Source of the DNA: Pictodentalium vernedei
Taxonomy: Eukaryota > Mollusca > Scaphopoda > Dentaliida > Dentaliidae
DNA: 64,000 nt
Direction of reading: 5' to 3'
Assembly: GCA_031216915.1 (NCBI GenBank)
Contig: CM062294.1
Coordinates: forward strand, 388,669,217-388,733,216
Under the pieces are notes generated by a model. The model had not been told where the DNA came from and made no database searches. It worked only from the letters and a program-made list of their open reading frames with translations. Of the stretch, positions 22,440-34,140 are shown piece by piece. Both the position numbers and the translations under genes were made by a program. Position 1 is the stretch's first letter. Each line of letters begins with the position of its first letter.

Positions 22440-23160
22440 TAATCAGTACATCTTCTATCTTCAAAGCAGTTTATATTATTTTGTCCCTATATCCGATAAA
22501 TTCTGTCTTTTGATTGGTCAGAATGCCTGGGACAAATAGCCATGACAAAGGGTGCACCCAACATCCAAGGTATATGAAAGCGTGCAACATCCAGGGTATA
22601 AGCGCACGCGAAACATTGGGGGTATATGGTTTAAACTAAAGCTTTCCACTTTTGCTCGCTTCGAAATAAAAATCGAACCACAAAACCTAAAAATGGTCAT
22701 AAATATCATCAGATTTCCGACAATTCAATCATAAAAATAAAATAAGAGCAAACAATTCGTCCCCTGAGTACCAATGTGTTCCATGTGCCAGTAGGCACAT
22801 AGAACACATTGGAACGCAAGGAATGATATGTTAACAAAATACTGTTTACTCGTTTCCTTAATGACCTAAGGGATGTAACTCTGTCTGTTGTCTTTGCGAT
22901 TATAAAAACAAAATTAATTATCACAAATTTGGACCAAGTGATTGTGGAGCTGAGGAATGTGTCCACAAATTCATTTCCACTAGGTTTGTATTGTGTTTCA
23001 AATGGGACAAAAACGTTATCTCCACCAACATGTATGGTATATGGAGATTTAATACCTGGACGTCTCATTTAAACACCTCGCCTGCAGCTCGGTGTTTAAA
23101 AACCGACATCCAGGTATTAAATCTCCATATACCATACATGTTGGCGGAGATTACTTATAA
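22440..23160. repeat. Unclassified hairpin-rich element
   Basis: Two inverted repeats are visible: CCAATGTGTTC...GAACACATTGG (about 22769-22813) and a long one at 23021-23146. The latter's arms ATGGTATATGGAGATTTAAT / ATTAAATCTCCATATACCAT extend about 40 bp. Between them no known coding domain is recognised. Terminal repeats were not resolved, so the element's limits are uncertain. Confidence 0.5.
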
Positions 23161-23165
23161 TAGCC

Positions 23166-23660
23166 GACTTTAATCAACCTTTTCTTTTACTTGTTCTATT
23201 TGTTTTTCTCTCTTCTTATATGCAACAAGAGGACCATACTTCTAAAGTCCTTTGATCTTGCATGCTCCTCTTTGAGTGTCCATCTTGTTCCCCTCCAGAT
23301 GGCCTTATCTGAGGAGTAGACATTCAAACATTTCATTATTTGCTAGTGGATCAAGTAGTACCCACTAATCTAATCAGCAGTTTAGCATGAATCTACGACC
23401 TTCGATATGAAGTCCAATGCTGTAACCAATGAGACACTATACTCCCATGGGGTAATCATCTTTATCTTCAATGCACCTTATTGCTACAGGCATCTCTTAT
23501 CTACCTTATCTCTTACTTACTCTGTTTGTCTTTCTCCCTTCTGACATGCAAAAAGGACCACATTTCTCAGACCCTTTGATCTTGCAAGCTCCTCTTTAAG
23601 TGTCTTCCTTGTTCCCCTCTAGATGGATTTTCCTGATCAGTGGACATTCACCCATATTAT
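23166..23660. repeat. Two direct copies of an unclassified repeat, about 335 bp apart
   Basis: Both copies share TCCTTTGATCTTGCA/CCCTTTGATCTTGCA, GCTCCTCTTT, TTGTTCCCCTC and AGATGG. They sit at about 23175-23330 and 23510-23660. They may be fragments of a larger dispersed element; no family could be assigned. Confidence 0.5.
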
Positions 23661-23744
23661 TACTCGATAGCACTCTGGAGAACAGAGTATATAATAATCC
23701 ATCATCGCATTTTCAAGTTCATTAAGGATGGAAAACACAACTAA

Positions 23745-24013
23745 CAAGATGATCATAAAAGCACAACATATCATCACCATATCAGCAGACGACACTTGCA
23801 GAACAATTTTCTTAAAGAACTGAAAAATTAATGTTCCCCCCCCCCCCCCTAAAATATAGCTTTTGACCCCTCACTGGAAGAGCTCATTGAGCTTAGTCCA
23901 GTGAGGAGGGTTCAGAAGCTATGCTTCTGAGGCAAAAACTGAAATTAGAAACAAGAAATGCAATTTTTGTGAATGATGATGTCCATTGTGGCCTTTACAT
24001 TGAGTAAAGGGTT
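23745..24013. mobile_element. TTAA-type MITE, diverged, with poly-C
   Basis: The centre GACCCCTCACTGGAAGAGCT / AGTCCAGTGAGGAGGGTTCA is the family palindrome, and the right end is TTGAGTAAAGGGTT. A poly-C tract (about 23836-23849) lies in the left arm. The left border was not resolved. Confidence 0.5.
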
Positions 24014-24015
24014 GC

Positions 24016-25294
24016 AGAAAGAAATAGTGCGAGACAGGTGTATCTATATAGAAGGCAGTGTTTGCGTGAAAAGTGCAACTCTGAATAGATGAGTGTGCAG
24101 AAGATTATAGAGAGGAATTTCAACACTAAAACAATCTCAATAAATAGATATTTTATTTGTCTAAAGTCTATTATATCTAACAAAAAATGCCCACAGCTTT
24201 GGGTTCAATATTAGATCGAGAAGAAACATTTCAAAAAATTTCAACCTGAAGGATTGAGGAAATTTTTTCCCCACTTCCAATCTGCCTGGACATGTATATT
24301 CCGGGTGAAATATCTCTGAGGGAGACATATCTCACCCACTAATGGAGCACAACAACACATTATATAATTGGTATCGCGGAACTAAATATTGAAATTAGAG
24401 TGAACCGCCTTAAAATGTTGCACTCGGAAATTATGCAATCTCTAAAAATAAACAGCTTTGGGAAAATCCAATGTTTCAATAAACGTTTGAAACATTCTAT
24501 TGACATCTTGCATTATTGTTGAATATTCCTGATAAAAAAGAGGGTAATTTGATGACTTTTGGACCTAAAAAATACAATTTACTTTTTGTGTGTTTTTGTA
24601 GGGAATTCCCTGAAAAATATGTGCACGTGACCGGTACTTCCCTTTGTGTCAGTTTTTCTCTCTTATTTGTTGCATGACCCCCTGTTTTCAGATCAGAAAA
24701 AGTTGTCTGAAGGGCTATATTTGACAGAGATATTTGAATGCCAAAATTAAAGTGATGCGATCATATTTTTTTCCGCCTGAACGTTATAATGGTCGCCTAT
24801 GGGAAAATATTTAGCTCTGTGATACCTATAATTGTCCACATCATGAGCACAGTCATGGCACATCTTGGCATTTTTCTTATAACTTCAACCTCTTAAAACA
24901 GTTTTTAGTGTTGTTCATTTCCCCAGTATATACTAAACTTTTAGTTGACCTTTTAGAAATTAATTAGATTTTGTCAACAACCAACTAACCTTCAGGTAGA
25001 TCACATGGCACACAATCCATCTTCGAACCCAAATGTCAGAGGCATTTGGGTGGGGAAAAAAAAATCTACGGTCTTAGGTGTGAGATGGGGAATTCTCAGC
25101 CTTGCGGCAAGATATTTGCACCAGACACTTGGCAAGTCTAATTTCTGGTGCAGATATTTTGCCCGACAGGTGTGATTTTCCCATTTCAAAGCCACATCCA
25201 TTTAAGATATTAATAATTTTCTCCCAACAATCATATAGTCTATACAATTATTCCACCCAACTTCCAACCCACTGGAATTTATGTTTGCCAAGTC
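24016..25294. other. Largest low-repeat stretch of this part; no supported gene
   Basis: No known domain, tRNA or repeat family was found. A donor-like GAAG|GTTAGT on the minus strand near 24993 follows a short frame with two cysteines, but it is too short to support. Sequence across 25020-25170 contains an imperfect inverted repeat of AAATATCTGCACC type. Confidence 0.35.
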
Positions 25295-25531
25295 TTAACC
25301 CTTAAAGACCTATTTCTGACTTTTACAACCTGAGAACAGGTGTCCTTAACAGACCATCATGAGTTGGCCCTGCTGACAATAAACAAATTACATAGACAGT
25401 GGTTTCTAGTCAAGTCTTAGCTGTCTGTTAAGGCAGCCATGACTTGACTAGAAATCACTGTTAAGCCAATGGACATGTACAAGTGGCAGTCAGGTGTGAA
25501 TTCAGGACAACTGTCCAATCCTTAAGGGTTG
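25295..25531. mobile_element. TTAA-type MITE, TTCTAGTCAAG subfamily
   Basis: Borders TTAACCCTTAAAGACC and ATCCTTAAGGGTTG are inverted. The centre is GATTTCTAGTCAAGTC-like arms around CTGTCTGTTAAGGCAGCC. The outer MITE at 58037-58508 belongs to the same subfamily. Confidence 0.75.
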
Positions 25532-25795
25532 AAAAGTGCTGAAAACTATATACCCCTTGATGTGACCCTTTTCCCCCTGACTAGTGAATCCATACTTTCA
25601 AAGTGGTAAGAATAATCATTCGAGAAAATTGGGAAGAAGCCCAAGGTGTGCACAATTGAATTTTTGCACGAAACTTCAATCCTGATTTCTGGGTGTCTGT
25701 TTACATTTCGTACACCACATATCCAGTGACATCGTTCAATGATTTTAGAACTGTTGTTTCCTTGAAATTATATTGATGACAGCTTCAAAATATTA

Positions 25796-26030
25796 TTTAT
25801 TTATAGGTGTTTAAGGTCATATACTTCTGCACAATGCCTAATCATGACCACAACATGGAGATAAAGTCAAGGTCATTCAATCGTTTATACCCCATGTTGC
25901 CTATTTTAGAGGACTCACACCCCAATCATTAGTGACTGGGCCCTATTTTACTAGTGAAACAGAACTTGTTTACCACAGTGCAGTAAACAAGCACTGTTTC
26001 ACCTCCCAGGGTTCCCGTGGAGGGGGGGGG
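25796..26030 (-). mobile_element. SINE2 copy
   Basis: Read on the minus strand it runs from GGGAACCCTGGGAGGTGAAA to TTAAACACCTATAAATAA. It contains AGTCACTAATGATTGGGGTG and TGTTTACTG. Flanking CAGCTTCAAAATATT / CAGTTTCAAAATTTA look like a diverged target duplication. A short G-run lies at its head. Confidence 0.7.
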
Positions 26031-26097
26031 GGCAGTTTCAAAATTTATACATCATCGTGGACATTATTTTTTAAGCAAACGTTCTGAAAAACAATGT

Positions 26098-26440
26098 TCG
26101 TTTGTTTGTTTATTGTGTTTTAATGATACTTTCAACAACTAGGGCCACATTGTTGCGGTTGCAGACAGTTTTATGGGTGTGGAAGCCCAGAGCAACCCAC
26201 AGATCAGTGGCAAGCAGCTGTCAGAATCTCCAACTAGCAAATCCAGTACAAGCAGTAGTTGAAGGTCAGTGCACCATAGATGTGTAGTACACATTAGTAC
26301 ACAGCACCACTGAGGCCCCAACATGGCCAATCGGAATCAAGTGTCATGCCCAAGGACATGGTATGGGTCAGGATCAAACCATCAACCTTTCAGTATAAAA
26401 TCCAATGATGTGACTAAAAAGCCTGTCTGCTCCTCTGCCA
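26098..26440 (-). mobile_element. tRNA-headed SINE (SINE1) copy
   Basis: The minus strand carries the family body: CTTGGGCATGACACTTGATT, TGCTTGTACTGGATTTGCTA and the tail GTATCATTAAAACACAATAA. The tRNA-like head is degraded. Confidence 0.65.
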
Positions 26441-26472
26441 AACACAATTCAAAGCCTTAAAGGAAGCATGGA

Positions 26473-26702
26473 TTAACCCTTTAAAATCTGATGGTATCTC
26501 CCAAGCTGGGCAGTGGCATCAGTTGGAAGAGTCCATGTTCATTATTTGAGGGGAGATCAATTGATATTTTCAACACGCAGCATTCAGGCTGCACACTGAA
26601 AACATTCATAGGTCTACCCCCACAAATTCACTGAGCAGACACATACCTTATGCAATTGCAGTGTATAATGATCCTGGAATGAAAAAGCATTTAAAGGATT
26701 AA
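26473..26702. mobile_element. TTAA-type MITE, TTTTCAACATGCAGC subfamily
   Basis: TTAACCCTTTAAAATC and CATTTAAAGGATTAA border a hairpin with arms ATTTTCAACACGCAGC and GCTGCACACTGAAAAC. Related copies lie at 32024-32265 and 57087-57325. Confidence 0.7.
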
Positions 26703-26859
26703 TTGTGCCTGGATCCATTTTAGCATCTTTTAGGATGATTGGGATCAAGTGAAAAAGAGAATCTTCCAACTTCTTAATTTATGGTGAAAATTCTGAAGCA
26801 AATTCTGGAAATTCGATCTGGAGTGAGCCTTTTCATTGTAAACATCTGAATATTTAATA

Positions 26860-27085
26860 TTACTTATTTGTTGGTTTTTAAGAACATTTTCATTATCTAT
26901 AACTCTATGATGACCTGTAACACAAGTATAAAGTCAATCATTTATACCTGTGCTGCACGCTTTAGAGTATTTCCACCCAACACAATGGTGACCAGAGTTT
27001 ATTTTAGATGTAAAACCAAACTTGTTTACCATAGTTTACAAGCACGGCTCCACTTCTTGGGTTCCTATGGGAACTTATGTTTTTA
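26860..27085 (-). mobile_element. SINE2 copy, diverged
   Basis: ACAATGGTGACCAGAG, TGTTTACCATAG and GGTTCCTATGGGAAC match the SINE2 body. The tail is CTTAAAAACCAACAAATAA on the minus strand. Confidence 0.6.
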
Positions 27086-27354
27086 ATAGCATACCGCTTT
27101 AAATCTTACGGATATTATATGCAGTGCAAGTTGCTTAAGGCCAAACAAAATTAAATAAATGATTCTCAGGCAGTTTTTTTTTTTAAACGTATATGGGAGG
27201 ACAGTTTTTATTTTTATTTTTTATTCCTGATGGAATGGTCACCGATGGCTACAATCCAGTTATGAGAGACTACATTAAATTCTAGAGCTTCCATGTTGAT
27301 TTCACTGAGAGTTTTTATTGTAACAGTAATCATACAACACAAAATCAATATAGA

Positions 27355-27435
27355 AAAACTAAAATGGAGATAAAAAATAAGAGTTTTTGAAATAAATAAT
27401 ACTCTTATTATTTTTGATCTCCATTTTATGGAGTG
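27355..27435. repeat. Short hairpin
   Basis: AAAATGGAGAT...AATAAGAGT and ACTCTTATTATTTTTGATCT...CCATTTT form an inverted repeat with a loop of about 20 bp. It could be a MITE remnant. The surrounding 27086-27354 and 27436-27907 show no supported gene. Confidence 0.5.
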
Positions 27436-27907
27436 CCATAACAAAATCGATTTTAGATTGTTTTGCAACCTCGCGGTTCCCAAATTTTAATTTACTTGGA
27501 ATTTCTCAGAAAATAACTTGCATTTTTCTGAATTTTCCTTAAAATATTATGCTATTATCATTTATTAATAAACTAATAATTCTAATTTCCCAATAAATAT
27601 CTTGTTTATAGGGCTACACATGATTTAAAACATCTTGCATGGAAGTCAAACGTGAGTTATTAAGAGTATCGGCAGACATTCCTGTGATATCTGACACCAG
27701 AGTAACATCCTTTGAGTGATAAATGTAGCTAAAACATTCTAGAAAACACCTTTGGAGGTGCCAAACATTTTGTTTTTATATCGAACGATACAATATCAGG
27801 TTGACAAATTAGCGGCTAGCCAAAGTGTTATTATTATCACTGACATTTTTTTTAAAATGTTTTAGTCACTCTAAAATTAAGACACTACCTGTTTGGAGTT
27901 ACATAAA

Positions 27908-29555
27908 AACAAGAGGCCCCACGGGGCCTGAAACGCTCACCTTGAACAGAACACAATATAAACAAGAATGAGTCTACATTAAGCAATCCATCTCCATAGG
28001 GTACATTGTCAATCCTTGAGCCCCTCAGGAGTTACTAAAATAGTCCGAGCATCATGCCTTTTCTTCAGTTGATCATAAGGTAAAATGTGGAGCTCCCTAT
28101 GAAGCCCCTTGATACAACCTACGTGGATGATTAATCTTAGTTGCACACCTCAAGACGGTACTGAATACAAAATTTCTAACTCTTCAGCTGCATGACCAAT
28201 TCTGCATGGCTCCCATAGGTAGCCCAAATATGTACCTAGGGATCCGATTTGAACAAACTTGAATCTGACCCCCCTAGAGATGTTGTATACCAAATATGAA
28301 AGGAATCTGACAGGTGAATCTGAAGAAGAAAATTTTTAAGAAATTCCCTCATATTGTACTAAGTTAAATTTAAGGTCCCCATATGCAGCCCAAATATTAA
28401 CCCAGGCACTCAAATTGAACAAACTTGAATCTGACCTCCCTAGAGATGTTGCATATCAAATATGAAAGCATTCCAACTGATGGATCTAAAGAAGAAGATT
28501 TTTAAAGAAATTTCCTCATGTTGCACTGTGTTAAAATTTGTGCTATAATAGCAAGCCCAAAAATAAACGTAGGGATCCAATTTGAACAAACATGAATCTG
28601 ACCTCCTTAGAGATGTTGTATACAAAATATGAAAGCATTCTTACTGGTGGATCTGAAGAAGAGAAGATTTTTAAAAATTATTCCCCATATTGAATTAAGT
28701 TAAAATTTAGGTTTCCATAGGAAGCCCAAATATTAACCTAGGGACTTGGTTTGAACAATCTTGAATCTGCCCCTCATAACAATGATGTACCAAACATTAA
28801 AAGATTCTGACTGGTTGTTCTGAAGAAGAAGATTTTTAAAGAATATTCTCCATGTGCCCTAAGTTAAACATTCAGGCTCCTGTATTGAGCCCCTATATGA
28901 ACCAATTTAATTTTTGCAAATATGCTGACTCAGCATTTTCTCGATGCCCTCTACAGAACACCCTAACATAACCGATAGCAAATTTTTTTTTTTTATTTTT
29001 TGGGAAATAACGGAGTTTGAAAATATTTCTATTTTTGGCTCCTGGGGTTCCCATGGGGATGTGGTAATATTTTGTTTTTGCACGAGTCAAGTACTTATGA
29101 CCCAATAATACCACATACCAAATTTGGTTCAAATCAGACCATCGGTTCAGAAGATAGAAATTTTGGGCGGGGCCAAAAATCTGACCCCTGCCATTACAAA
29201 GCCAAATATTGCTTCACGAACTTTGTTTGAACAAACTTGAATCTACACCTCAAAAGGAAGCTCCATAACTAATATTAAGTCATTATAATCACTGGTTCAC
29301 GAGAAGAAGATTTTAAAAATATTATGGAGCATTTTCCCCCACCCCCTCCCTATGGGGCCGGGCATGTTCAGTTGAACAAAAATGCAATGCCCCTTCAGGA
29401 CCATCACTCACACAAACTTTCACTTGAATTGGCCAGTGGTTTTGGAGGAGAAGACCAAAACATGGTGTTGACAGATGACAGATGGAAGGACAGACAATGG
29501 ATGCCGGATGAAGAGCGATGGGATTAGATCAGCTTGATTTTGTCAAGGTGAGCTA
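27908..29555. mobile_element. Tandem-core element, 'GAGGCCCC hairpin' family, copy 2
   Basis: It has the intact left end AACAAGAGGCCCCACGGGGC + GCTCACCTTGA and the right end TCAAGGTGAGCTAAA. Core units number about four to five. The right arm contains AATAATACCACATACCAAAT and a GACAGATGACAGATGG minisatellite. It lacks the long poly-C tract of copy 1. The adjacent 29556-29921 shows only a short MITE-like hairpin (ATCAAGTCATGGCTGC...GATGACTTGAT, about 29849-29875). Confidence 0.8.
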
Positions 29556-29921
29556 AAAATTAATACCCGTTTGGTGTCCAGGTACAAAAACGTTCCCCTA
29601 GAGTGACAAAATAAAATCATTTAGAGAATAAGAATACTTATACCAATGTATACGACATTCTGCATCGCAAATTCCAATGCGATACCGCTAAAATCACAGT
29701 GATGGTTTCATACATTTTGAATTTTGCCTCCGAAATAAATATGACAAACGTGGGACGACAAAACGAATGCACCGCTGCCTGAGAATCAAGATTAATTTTC
29801 GTTTAGTATAACTGGTTGAGTATTTTCATGAATTTGGTATAAAATCAAGTCATGGCTGCTGATGACTTGATTTGATGAAAAATTCAATAGAGTATGTCAC
29901 CAAGACACAAAACTCCCATAT

Positions 29922-30245
29922 ATTTATTTATTGAGGTTTAATGACACTTTCAACAGTAGGATCATATAATGTTTGACAGTTCACAGTGGAAGAAGCCAAA
30001 GTACACAGAAAGAACCCCCAAGCAGCAGCAGCAAAAAACTGTCAGGACTTTTCAACTTACTAAATCCGCATAAGCAGGGTTAACAGTGGTTGGAATCATG
30101 AATAATGTCAATGTGCGGTACAACTTAACACATTGTGTCACCGTGCTCCCACTCTGGCAATCAGGATTACGTGTCTTGGTTAAGGACACAATATTGATAA
30201 CATGACAGGATGGAACTGCTGACTTTTTGATCTGAATTCCAATGG
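29922..30245 (-). mobile_element. tRNA-headed SINE (SINE1) copy, diverged
   Basis: The minus strand gives the tail GTGTCATTAAACCTCAATAA and body TGTCCTTAACCAAGACACGT. The stretch 30246-30554 beyond it shows no gene. Confidence 0.6.
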
Positions 30246-30554
30246 GCTAAGCAGAAATATAAACCTTTAAAAGGCTGCATACAATGAAAATATTATGATA
30301 ATGTTTCCAAAGTATGTTATAGTCCTCTAAAGAAAGCAATCGGAATTCAATGTCAGACACATTTAATGTGAGCATAGATCAATTTGCCAAAACTAACACT
30401 CGCTGAGAAATGAGATTGATTTACTACTAATGTTTGTATAACTGTTGCGATTAAACTGGGGTCGACTTGATGACCAATAGGCATTCCCCATCCAATTTGG
30501 GAGCAATGAATATGCAGAGATTCTGACAGATAGAAAACATCGGAAATAGTTATA

Positions 30555-30951
30555 CAGTGGAGCCCAGTACCACTTAATTGGATATCTCTTAGCTGAATAA
30601 CCCTGTTAAACCATTTACCATACCTTCAAAATAACTTTTGACCTGTTCACTGCATGTAGGTTATAGAGTAAACTCTTGTTAATTGAATAAAAAAAAGTTT
30701 GACAGCCACCAAATTCCCTTTGTTTATAGACCAACTTCGCCTCGGTACATCCAATACAGTCATTAAATCTATCATATCTTGTTTGACAGAGCTCCATGAA
30801 ATGTGTCAAGCAAGATATAACAGAGTACATCCTCAAATTATTGCTAGAATATAGGAAGGTTAATTGATAACCCTGTTAATTGGATATTTCTCGGTGGCAA
30901 ATACTATATTCTGTTTTCTCAAGTGGTTATTCAATTAACAGGGTTCTACTG
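30555..30951. mobile_element. pogo-like MITE, complete
   Basis: CAGTGGAGCCC at the left is matched by GGGTTCTACTG at the right. Subterminal TTAATTGGATATCTCTTAGC and ATTCAATTAACAGGG are also inverted. A palindromic core, CTTGTTTGACAGAGCTCCAT, sits in the middle. The CAGT termini next to TTATA/TTGTA suggest a TA-targeting Tc1/mariner-pogo transposase; the class is inference. Confidence 0.65.
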
Positions 30952-31050
30952 TTGTAATTTACTTTCAAAATCTTGAAAACACTCAATAACTCAATTTCCA
31001 ATAAATTAAGATCAGTTTGTGTTAAGTCTGTATTGCCCTGATAATCCATT

Positions 31051-31279
31051 AATTCATTTATTTATTGGTGTTTAACGTCACATATTTCTGCACAATGGCT
31101 AATCGTGACAGCAACATGGAGATAATATCAGCTTTAGTCAATTGTTTATACCCACGTTGCCCACTTTAGAGGACTTCCAACCCAAACATTGGTGACAAGA
31201 GTCCTATTTTACCAGTAAAACATAGCTTTGTTTACCACAATAAACAGGCACTGCTTCACTTCCCAGGATGCCCACAGGG
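31051..31279 (-). mobile_element. SINE2 copy with clear target duplication
   Basis: The element is flanked by GATAATCCATT at 31040-31050 and 31280-31290. On the minus strand it ends TTAAACACCAATAAATAAAT. A second, much more decayed SINE2-like segment follows at about 31305-31505. Confidence 0.8.
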
Positions 31280-31504
31280 GATAATCCATTCGACACTGCT
31301 TGTGTTTAACCCCTTATCTGTCCCCATGGGAACACCAGGAGGTGCATTAGTGCTTGTTTACTATCATTCTGTTTCACTGGTGACTGCAACATGGATTTAA
31401 TGTCAAGTTCAGTCAAACATTTCTAACCATGTTCCACCCCAGACATTGGTTACAGGGTGCTATTTTACCAGAAAACAGAGCATGTTTACCATAGTAAACA
31501 TACA

Positions 31505-31625
31505 CTGCCTCACTGCCTCAATGAGCTCTGTCAAACAAGACTGAATTGATTAAATTCCTAGTTGCATTATGAAAAAAACTGTTTCTTGAAAATTTGCTAT
31601 TTTGACATCAGCGTGCAGAAGGTTA
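31505..31625. mobile_element. Right half of a TTAA-type MITE
   Basis: GAGCTCTGTCAAACAAGACT, TTAAATTCCTAGTTGCATTA and GCAGAAGGTTAA match the right half of the GTTTGACAGAG subfamily. The left half is replaced by SINE2-like sequence. Confidence 0.5.
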
Positions 31626-32023
31626 ATAAGGATGTTATTAGAACCCAGAAAAAGGGTCTCGGTATTCTGTCAATAATGGAGATACAATGATGGAAGATGT
31701 AGAGTCCATTATCTCAGTAATTTAACATCTGCATTATTCTATGAATTTAAATTGGAAAATATCTCCACAGAGCTCTGTCCAATACTGCTACAAATCCGAT
31801 CATTAAAGATTGTTCCACCAAGGTGTCACATGATGTATTTTTTGGTCTAAAACATTAGGAATTTGATAAATTTTATGCATTTAACCCCATGAATAACATC
31901 AGACAAACCAGTTTTTCTGTTTGTATAGCCGGTTTCTATTTGTATGGTCTGTTAACCCTTACGTGCACAGATTAATTTTACATTAATAAGTTCAGTACAT
32001 CCATGTATACAGCTGCATATGAC

Positions 32024-32265
32024 TTAACCCTTTGATCCCTGATGGTATCTTCCATGTTTGTTCAATGGCAGGAATTGGAAGAGTCTGTATTCATTATTTG
32101 GGGGATAGACCTATTAATATTTTCAACATGCAGCCTTGGCGCTGCACGGTGAAAACATTGATTGGTCTACCACACACATTCACTTAGCAACCAGCATACT
32201 TAATGAAATTATGACGTATAATATCCATTGGCCAGAAAAGCAGACTCTTGTGTTCAATGGATTAA
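32024..32265. mobile_element. TTAA-type MITE, TTTTCAACATGCAGC subfamily
   Basis: Borders TTAACCCTTTGATCCC and TGTTCAATGGATTAA enclose the hairpin ATTTTCAACATGCAGCCTTG / GCGCTGCACGGTGAAAAC. It is followed only 33 bp later by the hAT element. Confidence 0.7.
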
Positions 32266-32298
32266 CAGTGTTTCTACATTTTTGTTGGCTGCCTGTAC

Positions 32299-33172
32299 CA
32301 GGGCTGGGAGGAGGTAAAAATTTTCCTTAACATGTTAACGTGTTAAATAATTCTGAGTTAACATGTTAAAGGACGTTAAATGTGAAAATGAACAAAACTG
32401 CAGAATAACAGACTATTTCCGGCCATTTTATTGATTTGAATTTGAATATGATTGAACTTACGTACATTAGTTAATACAGTTCTCTCAGGTTATCGTAAAG
32501 TCTAACATTCAGTGATATTTTCATGTAAGAATACAATTGCTGTGGCTCTATCCTTAGAAAAAGACATCCGCCGTTGCTCAAATACCATTCTGTATATGGA
32601 AAATAGGCATTCCGATGAAGTGGATGTTGCCGTTATCACTAAATATCAGCGGGCCAACATTGGTAGGAGGGCTTCATGGTCTCTCCACCAAATCAACGGT
32701 TGTCTATAACTGACAGACGTCTAAATTTTCCGTGTTCTTCAATTTCGTCAAATGGCGCAAAATTCAACGTCATCGGCACGTGCGATCTGGCTTGGGTAAA
32801 CACAAGATAATGACACAATGCTACATATTGATGTTTATTGACGTTGTCAGTTTCTGCATCGCTCATGCCGTCTTCCTCAGATAACTGATATTGAGCGGCA
32901 ATGTTGACTGTTGAGACTATCATATATAAATTTACGCACGACATGACTATGAAAGGGTCGACAATGTGATACAGTTTCAATTAACTGAGAGAGACGAAAG
33001 AATAGATGACTTATACATATACTTTAGATGAGTCACAATGAGTACTAAATCATTTCTGATGCACCCTAAGAAACTTCAAAGTTAAACATTAATAACTTAG
33101 TTAAACAGTTTTTAACATTGTTAAAATAATTTAACAGGTTAACGTTTGAAACGTTAACTGCTCCCAGCCCTG
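32299..33172. mobile_element. hAT-type non-autonomous transposon (874 bp)
   Basis: Termini CAGGGCTGGGAG and CTCCCAGCCCTG are perfect 12-bp inverted repeats. The flanks carry an identical 8-bp target duplication GCCTGTAC (32291-32298 and 33173-33180), the hallmark of hAT transposases. Subterminal TTAACATGTTAA/GTTAACGTTT repeats lie at both ends and may be transposase-binding sites. A 95-codon minus-strand frame (32693-32980) occupies the middle, but no hAT catalytic or BED-finger motif was recognised. The element is therefore probably mobilised in trans. Confidence 0.9.
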
Positions 33173-33580
33173 GCCTGTACAGTAGCGTTCTGAAGGAAGA
33201 ATACATTTGGGACAACTTTTTTAGAACAATAGAAAAGGGGAAGTTTGTAGCTGTTTGGAAACTTAAGGGTTAATGCTTACAATATAACTAGACAAATTGC
33301 ATGTGGGGTTGATGCTGTTACAGTGTGCTGCCCTGTCGAGGAGACACAAAAAATGACCATAGGTCAAGTGCCCAGACAGTAAAATGACTATGTATTAGCC
33401 AAACTACAACATCTTTCAGTACTGAATGAAAAGCATTTTCTGTTCTTTGCACTCTATAAATAACAGTAAGACAAGTGTTTCTGTCTGCTATAAAGTATAA
33501 TTGCACAACTCATGAGCAAAGAAAAGAAAAGAAAATTCTTGGCAAGAGTAATGAAACTACAACAATTGGAAATTGTAATA

Positions 33581-33983
33581 CAGTAGAAACCTTTGAATAG
33601 AATTTGATAAGGAAAATTATTCAATAAAGAGGAGTATTCAAGTAACAGATATTTGGTCACTTGCTGAGGATTCCTTTAATCTTTTGTATCTTGTTTGACG
33701 GAGCTTTTGGAGGTTTGTCAAAGGATATAATAGATTAAATGCCTGTATTGGATGTAGTGACACCAAATAGGACTATAAACAATGGGAATTCTGTGATTGT
33801 TAGGTTAATTTCACGACATACCACAAGATTTTTTTTTATTGAATTAACAGGAGTTTACTCTTTAACCTATATTCAAATATCAAATTTGTACTGAAGGTAT
33901 GGTTAATACTTTTGTGTTTGGTATTTATATTCAATTAACCGGGTTATTCTATTAAGAGATACCCAGCTAAGTGAGCTCAACTG
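33581..33983. mobile_element. pogo-like MITE, complete
   Basis: CAGTAGAAACC and GAGCTCAACTG are the termini. The interior shares TTGTATCTTGTTTGACGGAG, GCCTGTATTGGATGTAGTGA and TATTCAATTAACCGGGTTAT with the copy at 30555-30951 and the fragments at 3046-3470. The preceding 33181-33580 shows no gene. Confidence 0.65.
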
Positions 33984-34140
33984 TTATACCAGAACTATTC
34001 TTTCAAAAGTTCATTTTTGGGGTCAAAGTGGGGCCAACTCGTTTTCAACTGGCTAGTGACGAACTGATTCAGAAAAGCTAAAAATTAAAAGGTACATTTT
34101 GCATCAGAGCAAAGTTTTTTTTGTCTTTCCTTTTTCTGTT

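Noticed and set aside
22709-23068. 119-codon minus-strand frame
   Set aside because: It runs through an inverted-repeat element and has no recognisable domain or splice context.
24985-25070. Minus-strand segment with two cysteines before a GTTAGT donor, briefly considered as the missing LDLa1 exon
   Set aside because: The LDLa-like reading needs a frameshift and is interrupted by a stop; only a 31-nt exon would be possible.
27640-27770. Short minus-strand frame with coding-like composition near 27.7 kb
   Set aside because: Only about 40 codons, no good donor and no recognised domain.
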